From NCBI GenBank assembly GCA_016716665.1, contig JADJVH010000014.1:107501-139896 (forward strand): a DNA stretch of 32,396 nt, read 5' to 3'. This stretch comes from Candidatus Opimibacter iunctus (GTDB lineage: Bacteria; Bacteroidota; Bacteroidia; Chitinophagales; Saprospiraceae). Shown here piece by piece: positions 24,008 through 30,973 of the stretch. Made by a program: the position numbers and the translations under genes. Position 1 is the stretch's first letter. Each line of letters starts with the position of its first letter. The notes beneath the pieces were generated by a model. That model was given only the letters and a program-made list of their open reading frames with translations. It made no database searches and was not told where the DNA came from.

Positions 24008-25924
24008 TTATTTCGCGTCGCGTAGACCTGGGTTTATAGCATAAGCTCTATCAAGGTATTGGGTGCCCTGCACCTGGTCGCCACCATTATAGAATGCCTT
24101 TCCGAGGCCAAATAGGATGCGCGGATCATTTGGCGATATTTTTTCACCAAGCTTCAGATAGGTGATGGCCAGTGGATATCTCGCTTTTTCTTTGGTGAGT
24201 AATTCGTATCCGATATTGTAATAGAAATCTGTGAGCATCTCCGCATTTTCCCGGCCATTGAGGTATTCCATAAACTGCTGGATATACTCCACTTCGGGTC
24301 GTACTTTGAGAATGGCAGTAAACTCATCAAGCAGTTGCCTGAGGTTTTTATGCACCAGATACCGCTCCGCCACAAATCCTGATTTCATTTGATTGGCACT
24401 GAGATATGCGGGATATATCTTGAGGGAACGATCCACATAAAACTCAGCCTCTTCATAGATTTTCTGCTTTTCTTCAACACTGGCACTATCTCTTCCAAGC
24501 TCATACAAGGCTGTTGCCATAAAGCAATTGCTCCTTGCACTTTCGGGGGACACTATAGCAGCTGAACCATTAAGACTTAGTGCATCTTTCCATGCCGGGA
24601 TGCGGGTGTAGGTCTTGAACGTATATCCTGAGGCCAGGACAAAGATCACGGCAAGAGATCCCCATTTCAATATTGGCTTTCCTGAGTTCCAGCCATGGTT
24701 GATGAGGACCCAGGCACATATCAATGAAAATGCAATGGATGGTATGAAGATGAAGCGCTCATTCATAAACGTACCAACCGGAAATACCAGGTTGGATACA
24801 ATAGAAATTGTAGCTATAAAAAATCCAATACTCCAGGCATAGATGCTCTTTGATTTCCACAATTTGAAGAAGGCGTATGCCAGGCCGATATACAATGCCA
24901 GGGAAATAAGTGTGCCCGGCTTTGCGAAGTTCATGATCGGTATGTGATAGGGGTAATAATCATGGGTCAATGGATGAGGGAATACAAGCAGGCGTAGGTA
25001 CTCTCCAAGGGTATAGATGATTGTGGCCAGTTTTTGGGTGCCGTTCATTTCCAGGAATGGGTCATTCATTAGGTCGGTGATGGGCTTGCCGCTGTTGAGG
25101 ACATAGCCGATGACATTGGTGCGGATGACCATATAGAGGAAGGCGGCCAGGAGCGAGGGGGCGAGTGCCATGAGGTAATCCCTGGTACTGGCTTTGGTAA
25201 AGAAATACATGGTGAGTGGGATCACGGCAAGGAAGGTGATGGCATTTTCCTTGGACATGAGGCCCAGGAACATAGCGATGCCACTCAGGACGAGGTATAT
25301 CTTATTTTGGGAAGGGAGGTATCGCAGTGCAAAATAGAGGGCGCCCATGGCCCCCAGTGTGGTCATGATTTCATCCCGGCCTTTGATGTTGGCCACAACT
25401 TCAGAATGAACAGGGTGAAGGATATAGAGCCCGGCCGCGAGGAAAGGGATGCTCAGCATCCAGGGTGTCTTTTGCCTATCAGTTACCAGGATGGAGAAGA
25501 TGCGGAAGATCAACAGTCCACAGAGTCCATATAGCAGGATATTGATAAAGTGCCGTACAAATGGGTTGTCCCCGAATACAGTCTGTTCTACCGCAAAGGA
25601 GACGATCGACAACGGACGATAGCGGGAGCCGGCGACAAGGTCCTTCTGGCCTCCGAAATAGCCTGTAAAGCTCTCCGTGCTGAGGATTTCCCAGATGCCG
25701 GAGACCCCTTTCTGGGTAAATTTATTGTCCGTGATCACGATCTGGTCGTCCAGGACGTAGCCGTAGGGGAGGCATAGCCAATAAAGGCCAAAAGCCAGCA
25801 TGGGGATGATCAGGGCTTCTTTCCATCGCCTGGCCCAGAAGCCGGGGGTAAAGTCAAGAGAGGTATAGCCGGTCGCTTTTGATTTGGGTTTGGCCGGATT
25901 TTTCTTAGGAGTCGTTTTCGCCAT
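24008..25924 (-). CDS. TMTC-like GT-C membrane glycosyltransferase with C-terminal TPRs
   Basis: 638 residues. A basic cytoplasmic N-terminus (KKNPAKPKSK) is followed by about 10-11 membrane helices (residues 35-430). The first large outer loop holds the acidic pair YVLDDQIVITDN expected as the GT-C catalytic site. YILHPVHSEVVANIKGRDE resembles the HPVHTEVVAxxxGRAE motif of animal TMTC proteins, which O-mannosylate cadherins from dolichol-phosphate-mannose. Residues 450-638 form several TPR units (AEFYVDRSLKIYPAYLSANQM; AITYLKLGEKISPNDPRILFGLGKAF). A periplasmic protein O-glycosyltransferase using a polyprenyl-phosphate sugar is likely, consistent with known O-glycosylation in Bacteroidota; acceptors are unknown. 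It is transcribed alone, with its own terminator, and diverges from the OMP gene. Confidence 0.82.
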   Translation of the reverse strand: MAKTTPKKNPAKPKSKATGYTSLDFTPGFWARRWKEALIIPMLAFGLYWLCLPYGYVLDDQIVITDNKFTQKGVSGIWEILSTESFTGYFGGQKDLVAGSRYRPLSIVSFAVEQTVFGDNPFVRHFINILLYGLCGLLIFRIFSILVTDRQKTPWMLSIPFLAAGLYILHPVHSEVVANIKGRDEIMTTLGAMGALYFALRYLPSQNKIYLVLSGIAMFLGLMSKENAITFLAVIPLTMYFFTKASTRDYLMALAPSLLAAFLYMVIRTNVIGYVLNSGKPITDLMNDPFLEMNGTQKLATIIYTLGEYLRLLVFPHPLTHDYYPYHIPIMNFAKPGTLISLALYIGLAYAFFKLWKSKSIYAWSIGFFIATISIVSNLVFPVGTFMNERFIFIPSIAFSLICAWVLINHGWNSGKPILKWGSLAVIFVLASGYTFKTYTRIPAWKDALSLNGSAAIVSPESARSNCFMATALYELGRDSASVEEKQKIYEEAEFYVDRSLKIYPAYLSANQMKSGFVAERYLVHKNLRQLLDEFTAILKVRPEVEYIQQFMEYLNGRENAEMLTDFYYNIGYELLTKEKARYPLAITYLKLGEKISPNDPRILFGLGKAFYNGGDQVQGTQYLDRAYAINPGLRDAK

Positions 25925-25969
25925 GGCGGCTAAAGATAAGCGTAACTAGTTTTAGGGGCAATAGCAGAT

Positions 25970-26000
25970 TTTGAATTAAAGAAGGAGTCAATTATCTTTC
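25970..26000 (+). promoter_or_regulatory. Promoter of the outer-membrane protein gene
   Basis: TTTG (25,970-25,973), 19-base spacer, TATCTTTC (25,993-26,000), one mismatch from the consensus -7. The ATG is 17 bases downstream. On the opposite strand TATCTTTA (25,938-25,931) may serve the divergent TMTC-like gene. Confidence 0.5.
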
Positions 26001-26017
26001 CGGCACATAACACCCCG

Positions 26018-26689
26018 ATGAGTCACGTAAAAACGCTAGTTTTTTTATGTGCTGCATTTTTTGGTTTTCCCTCCTCACCAGTCAATGCGCAGTTAAGCCT
26101 GAAGACAGGGTATAATATTTCCCTGGTGACTGATCCTGGCCTCAACCAGGCGGTATCGCTATTTAGCAAAACCCAGCCCTACAAAAAGCCTTTCCCCAAA
26201 TTCAACTGGATGCATGGTTTTGAGACCGGCTTGCGCTATAAGGCTGAGGAGCAGGCAGTGGAACTCAATTATCAGATCATTTTCCAGAAGTTGAAAGCTA
26301 AAGTGGATTCTACGACCACATACCCGTCTTATACAGATATTATCCTGTTGTCTGTTCAAAGTCTCGGCTTGGGATACCAGTATGATGGAGGGGTTTTTGG
26401 ATTTGGTACAGAGCTTCAGTATCAGTGGTATAGTACCAAAATCGACCTGGAGCAAGCCGCATCGCCTTTCAAGCACATCCAGGATATGCTTGCGATGAAG
26501 TGGTACCTGATGATCACATTGTCCGGTAGCGGCCCCATCAATGCATCTTTGCAACCTTACTTTCTTTTTCCTTTCGAAAACTATGATCTTGATCCGCTGA
26601 GCTATTACCTCAACCAGGAATCCGGTCATGATGAAAAGAAATGGACCCGGTTTGGCTTGTCCATCCTGTTTTACAATCTTGTGGATTGA
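26018..26689 (+). CDS. Probable outer-membrane beta-barrel protein, unknown function
   Basis: 223 residues with a Sec signal peptide (cleavage probably after V-N-A, residue 24; mature end QLSLKTGYN). The rest alternates polar and aromatic residues in strand-sized blocks (FETGLRYKAEEQAVELNYQIIF, LGLGYQYDGGVFGFGTELQYQWY) and ends near an aromatic-rich strand (FGLSILFYNLVD), the pattern of a small 8-10-stranded barrel like the PorT/OmpW-type Bacteroidota proteins. No specific family recognised. It sits 74 bases upstream of uvrB but shows no functional tie. Confidence 0.75.
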   Translation: MSHVKTLVFLCAAFFGFPSSPVNAQLSLKTGYNISLVTDPGLNQAVSLFSKTQPYKKPFPKFNWMHGFETGLRYKAEEQAVELNYQIIFQKLKAKVDSTTTYPSYTDIILLSVQSLGLGYQYDGGVFGFGTELQYQWYSTKIDLEQAASPFKHIQDMLAMKWYLMITLSGSGPINASLQPYFLFPFENYDLDPLSYYLNQESGHDEKKWTRFGLSILFYNLVD

Positions 26690-26727
26690 GAGATTGATCT
26701 TTCTTCGGCTAATTGTTGTTATAGGAG

Positions 26728-26756
26728 TTTGGTTTTCAGCTTTCCTTCTATTTTTA
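26728..26756 (+). promoter_or_regulatory. Weak uvrB promoter candidate
   Basis: TTTG (26,728-26,731), 17-base spacer, TATTTTTA (26,749-26,756), one mismatch in the -7 box and a spacer slightly short. The ATG follows after 7 bases. No SOS-type operator is recognised. Confidence 0.3.
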
Positions 26757-26763
26757 CCTGTTC

Positions 26764-28784
26764 ATGGCCTTTAAACTTACATCAGAATATCAACCTACGG
26801 GAGATCAGCCGGAAGCTATACGCCAGCTTGTCCGTGGTGTTAAGCAAGGAGAGCATTCCCAAGTGCTGCTTGGAGTGACCGGTTCAGGTAAAACGTTTAC
26901 AGTAGCCAATGTGATCCAGGAAGTGCAGCGTCCTACGCTGGTGCTGACGCATAACAAGACACTGACCGCACAGCTCTATGGTGAGTTTAAAGAGTTCTTT
27001 CCGGATAATGCTGTCGAATACTTTGTCTCTTACTACGACTACTATCAGCCTGAAGCTTACCTCTCTGTATCGGATACCTATATCGAGAAAGATCTTGCGA
27101 TCAACCAGGAGGTAGATAAACTGCGGTTACGTGCTACTTCCAATCTTCCTTTCAGGTCGCCGGGATATCATCGTTGTAGCTTCGGTATCGTGTATCTATG
27201 GTATGGGTAATCCTGAAGACTATAAGGCAGGGATCATCCGCATCCAGAAAGGATTGACGATTGCCAGAAATTCGTTTTTATATCGCCTGGTAGAAAGCTT
27301 GTACAGCCGTACAGAAGGGCAATTGGGTCGTGGCAATTTCAGAGTCAAAGGCGATACTGTAGATATCAGCCTTCCTTATGTAGATTATGGATACAGGGTA
27401 AGCTTCTATGGCGATGTGATTGAAGAGATCGATATCATCGATATCAATACAGGTCAGCGTCATGAACCACTCGAACATGCAGCGATCTTTCCAGCCAATC
27501 TGTATGTGGCTCCTAAGGACCGTTTGAAATTTGTCATCCGTGATATAGAGGATGAATTGTTTGCGCAGGAAGAATACTTCACGCGAGAAAAGAAATATCT
27601 TGAAGCTAAACGCATCCATGAACGTACCACCTTTGATCTGGAGATGATCCGTGAGTTGGGGTACTGTAGTGGTGTGGAAAACTATAGCCGTTTTTTTGAT
27701 GGCAGGGCGCAGGGGACAAGGCCATTCTGCCTGCTCGATTATTTTCCGGATGATTACCTGATGATCGTGGATGAAAGCCATGCCACATTGCCACAGGTCA
27801 AGGGGATGTGGGGCGGAGACCGTGCGCGGAAACTCAATCTGGTCAACTATGGCTTCAGGCTTCCGTCTGCGATTGACAACAGGCCATTGAACTTTACTGA
27901 ATTTGAAGGGCTCATCAACCAGGTGATCTATGTCAGTGCAACACCTGCGGATTATGAACTCGAGCAAACAGGTGGCGTAGTGGTGGAGCAAATCGTAAGG
28001 CCGACAGGGCTGCTTGATCCTCCGATTGAAATCCGGCCGAGCCTCAACCAGATTGATGACCTGATGGAAGAAGTGGATGAGCGGATCAAATCAGGGGAAC
28101 GGGTATTGGTCACCACGCTGACCAAAGCGTATGGCAGAGGAGTTGAGTAAATATTTTTCAAAACTCAATATCAAGTGTAAGTATATACATTCCGAAGTAG
28201 AGACCATGGATCGTGTTGATATATTGAGAGATTTACGCCTCGGTGATTTTGATGTATTGGTTGGGGTTAACTTATTGCGTGAAGGACTTGATCTTCCTGA
28301 AGTCTCCTTGGTTGCGATACTAGATGCAGATAAAGAAGGTTTTCTTGCGCAATGACCGTTCACTTACGCAGACAGCAGGCCGCGCTGCGCGTAATGCCAA
28401 TGGGGTTGGTCATCTTCTATGCGGATAAAATTACGGAGTCCATGCAGAAGACGATCGATGAAACCACTCGTCGCAGGGTCATCCAGATCGCGTACAATGA
28501 AGCCAATGGTATCACGCCACAGACGATCACCAGGACAAGAGAGCAAATCCTGCCAAGAATTCCATCCTGGATATTCGCGAAGGAAACAAGAAGGCATACG
28601 TCGAAAGTCCTCTCGAAGCCACTATGGCTGCAGATCCGGTCATCGCCTTTTTGTCAAGAGACCAGATCGAGCGCATGATCAAGATACCGAACGCAAGATG
28701 AAAGATGCTGCGAAGGATCTGGATTTTATTACTGCGGCACAGTACCGGGATGAGATGTTGGCGTTGAAGAAGAGGTTGAAGTAG
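26764..28784 (+). CDS. uvrB: Excinuclease ABC subunit B, reading frame broken by six single-base indels
   Basis: UvrB is the DNA-damage verifying helicase of nucleotide excision repair. Walker A GVTGSGKT (37-44), the YYDYYQPEAY beta-hairpin, the DESH box (IVDESHAT), motifs V-VI (NLLREGLDLPEVSLVAILDADKEGF; TAGRAARNANG), and the C-terminal UVR motif (AAKDLDFITAAQYRDEML) are all present. They are spread over several frames. The breaks are: an extra C at 27,148/27,149, extra G at 28,127, extra G at 28,347, extra G in the run 28,402-28,405, one base missing near 28,547 and one G missing near 28,685. Correcting them gives 2,019 bases, exactly 672 codons plus stop (E. coli UvrB has 673 residues). 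All conserved sites are intact, so sequence error is more likely than decay. Confidence 0.92.
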
Positions 28785-28874
28785 CTATCAGCTATCAGCT
28801 ATCAGCTATCAGCTATCAGCTATCAGCTATCAGCTATCAGCTATCAGCTATCAGCTATCAGCTATCAGCTATCA
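28783..28874. repeat. Perfect 13-copy heptamer array (GCTATCA)n at the uvrB stop codon
   Basis: 28,784-28,874 is 13 exact copies of GCTATCA with no variation. The first unit shares bases with the uvrB stop TAG (28,782-28,784). On the minus strand it reads TGATAGC, the consensus of the other AGCTGAT clusters. Its perfection suggests recent expansion or active slippage. It lies within the low-accuracy zone, so the copy number needs checking. Confidence 0.9.
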
Positions 28875-28976
28875 ATAAGTATAATCAAATAAAAAAGTTA
28901 GGGGAAAACGGTAACATTTTGGATTTTCAGGACACTACTGTAGTGATAATAATGCTCAATCATTAAAACACTACTT

Positions 28977-29322
28977 ATGCAGGATTTTCGAAATTTATTA
29001 GTGTGGCAAAAAGCCCATCAATTAACATTAGAAGTTTACTGTAACCAGATCTTTTCCGGCTTTGAAAACTATGGGTTGACATCCCAGACAAGAAGAGCAT
29101 GTTCTCCATTCCGTACTAACCAATCTGAAGGGACTGGAAAATTTAACAGATCTGGATTTCAGAAGATATGTGAGTATTGCTTTTGGATCATCCAATGAAT
29201 TGGAGTATCTCCTGCTATTTCTTTGATTTGTCACGATTATCTCACGAAGATGGATTATTTCAGACTCGATGTACAATGCAAGGAAGTTAAGAAGAATGCT
29301 GGCAGGATTATTGGTAAATTAG
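28977..29322 (+). CDS. Four-helix-bundle protein (S23/IVP family), frameshifted
   Basis: It begins MQDFRNLLVWQKAHQLTLEVY, the hallmark of the 23S rRNA intervening-sequence-protein-like four-helix-bundle family. Later helices are read from other frames: VTRSFPALK, YGLTSQ, TNQSEGTG, DLDFRRYVSIAFGSSNELEYLLL and YLTKMDYFRLDVQCKEVKKMLAGLLVN before TAG at 29,320-29,322. At least four single-base indels are needed to join them, giving about 115 residues, normal for the family (115-125). The biochemical role is unknown; members occur inside rRNA genes and as scattered single genes. It is bracketed by heptamer repeats in inverted orientation (28,783-28,874 and 29,437-29,460). Confidence 0.82.
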
Positions 29323-29436
29323 GTAAAAGAATTTTTGCGACATTCCTTGTTCTTTATGTATCCTATGTGGATCATTATCTATTTAAAAAATCAGGTATAC
29401 TATGAGAGAATGAATTCGAGCAAAATAGGCACTGGT

Positions 29437-29460
29437 AGCTGATAGCTGACGGCTGATAGC
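29437..29460 (+). repeat. Heptamer repeat cluster right of the S23/IVP gene
   Basis: Units AGCTGAT, AGCTGAC, GGCTGAT, AGC after a leading CTGGT. It is nearly identical to the reverse complement of the cluster at 8-40 and opposite in orientation to the array at 28,783. Confidence 0.7.
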
Positions 29461-29486
29461 TAAACACTATTCCTGCACTCATCAAA

Positions 29487-29952
29487 ATGCTCCAGAATTT
29501 GGTCCAAAAACTACCCCCTGGAAACTCCGTCTCTGGATGCTCAAAACTGCCGATGGGATTGCTGTCGGGCATGTATATCCAATCACTCGATGAAAATCGG
29601 TGTGTGGTCGTCCTCAAAGAGCGGTGGTGGATCACAAACCCCTTTGGCTCAGTGTTTTGGGCAGTGATGGGGATGGCGGCCGAGCTGAGCACAGGCGCCC
29701 TGGTTTATGCGCATGTTCAGGGGCCGAAGGTGCAATTTATCCTGGTCGGGATGGAGGGCAATTTTTTAAGAAGGCGAAAGGCAAAAGTTACTATTTTTGT
29801 CGAGACCGGGTCAGAAGTGCTGCGAAGTATCGAACAAATCGTAAACCCCAACGAGAAGCATCGTTATATTGCCGGTAACAGCCAAAGATGAGGCGGGGCA
29901 ACTGCTTGCTGAATTTAGCTTTTCGATGGCAACTCAGAAACCAATGCATTGA
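29487..29952 (+). CDS. DUF4442 (hotdog-fold, thioesterase-like) protein, frameshifted near its end
   Basis: DUF4442 is a hotdog-fold family related to acyl-CoA thioesterases; function is unproven. The first 120 residues run in one frame (GLLSGMYIQSLDENRCVVVLKERWWITNPFGSVFWAVMGMAAELSTGAL, with the family's NPFGSVFxAVxxMAAELSTG block). The conserved end LPVTAKDEAGQLLAEFSFSM is found in the +1 frame, so one or more indels lie near 29,845-29,868. The restored length is about 154 residues, ending with TGA at 29,950-29,952, as expected for the family. It follows the S23/IVP unit and precedes the NYN gene on the same strand; the surrounding sequence is of low accuracy. Confidence 0.82.
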
Positions 29953-30048
29953 TATCCCCCTTTTGACTATTCCTATGATACACAGGGGCTTGAGGTATTT
30001 TTTTAGTACAGTGTTGAATATTATTGTTGATTTTTAAATAAAGGAGAA

Positions 30049-30854
30049 ATGAAGATTGGAGTTTTTATTGACGCCGAGAATATCAGGCGGAGCGGTGGAT
30101 ATGGTATCCGCTATGATGTACTCAGGGACTATGTCTCCCAATATGGTGATGCCATACGCCTCAATTCCTACATGTCGGTTGATGAAGCCGGATGCGGACG
30201 GATTATGAATACAAGGACCGCACCAATGGTTTCCTGAGTATCGTACGCAGTTATGGATTCAAGATCATCACCAAAGCCATACGGTGGTTTGAAGATGAGG
30301 ATGGCCAACGTATCGGAAAAGCAAAATGCAGATCTCGATATGGCTGTCGACATGCTGCTGCAAAGTCAGCATCTTGATACGATTTATTTGCTTACCGGTG
30401 ATGGTGATTTCAAGCGCGTCGTACAGGCCTTGCAGAATATGGGTATCCGTGTAGAGATCGTCGCCTTCCGGTATATCAGCCGCGATCTGCTGCATGAAGC
30501 TGATCAGTTCTTATCCGGTTATCTCATTCCTAACCTGCTTCCTGTGCCTGACCAGCGCATTGAAGACTGGGGCGCCAATGGTTGCAGGGCCAGAGGCTAT
30601 TGTTACTCTGTCAGGATGGATACGGCTTTATGGAAATATCTCGATATCGATATGCAGACATGGAAAGATATCTTCTTCCATTTTCACAATTGCCGGAAAG
30701 ACATTATGTCAATCTCGATGATGTCTTTGAATTTATCATCGATGAATCTCCAAGAGCTGAAGGTGGAATCCTGGCAACGAAGATGTCGCTGCTACACAGC
30801 AGGCATTTTGTCGCGGATAAGGAGACAAGGCACCTGTGGTGCAGTGAAAAATGA
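30049..30854 (+). CDS. NYN-domain (LabA/DUF88-type) protein, frameshifted
   Basis: The PIN-like NYN domain is a metal-dependent RNase fold. The N-terminus MKIGVFIDAENIRRSG (catalytic-type Asp8) is in the first frame, DYEYKDRTNGFLSIVRSYGFKIITKAIRWF in a second, NADLDMAVDMLLQSQHLDTIYLLTGDGDFKRVVQALQNMG (Asp of LDMAVD and TGDGDF) in a third, and a C-terminal segment (GYGFMEISRY, LPFSQLPERHYVNLDDVFEFIIDESPRA) in a fourth. At least four indels separate them. The C-terminal part may be a cold-shock-like nucleic-acid-binding domain, tentatively. AAAGGAG lies 4 bases before the ATG, one of few clear Shine-Dalgarno sites here. It converges on ligA. Confidence 0.82.
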
Positions 30855-30973
30855 AAAGTGAAAAGTGAAGAGTGATGCTTTGGCTTACGCTCAGCAACCA
30901 GGAATGAATTGTAATCTTCAACTCCTTTGTTTAAGGTGGTAAATTGTGCCTTCGCCTCAGCCCCCGCCTTATT

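Noticed and set aside
26159..26629. 156-codon open frame on the minus strand
   Set aside because: Antisense to the outer-membrane protein gene, which has a clear signal peptide and barrel pattern.
27278..27991. 237-codon open frame on the minus strand
   Set aside because: It lies fully antisense to the best conserved part of uvrB and shows no recognisable motif.
27131..28784. Programmed frameshifting in uvrB
   Set aside because: There are six breaks in both directions with no slippery site plus pseudoknot pattern, and neighbours are broken too; sequence error is simpler.
28783..28874. CRISPR-like periodic array
   Set aside because: The period is 7 bp with no spacers and no cas genes; it is a simple tandem repeat.
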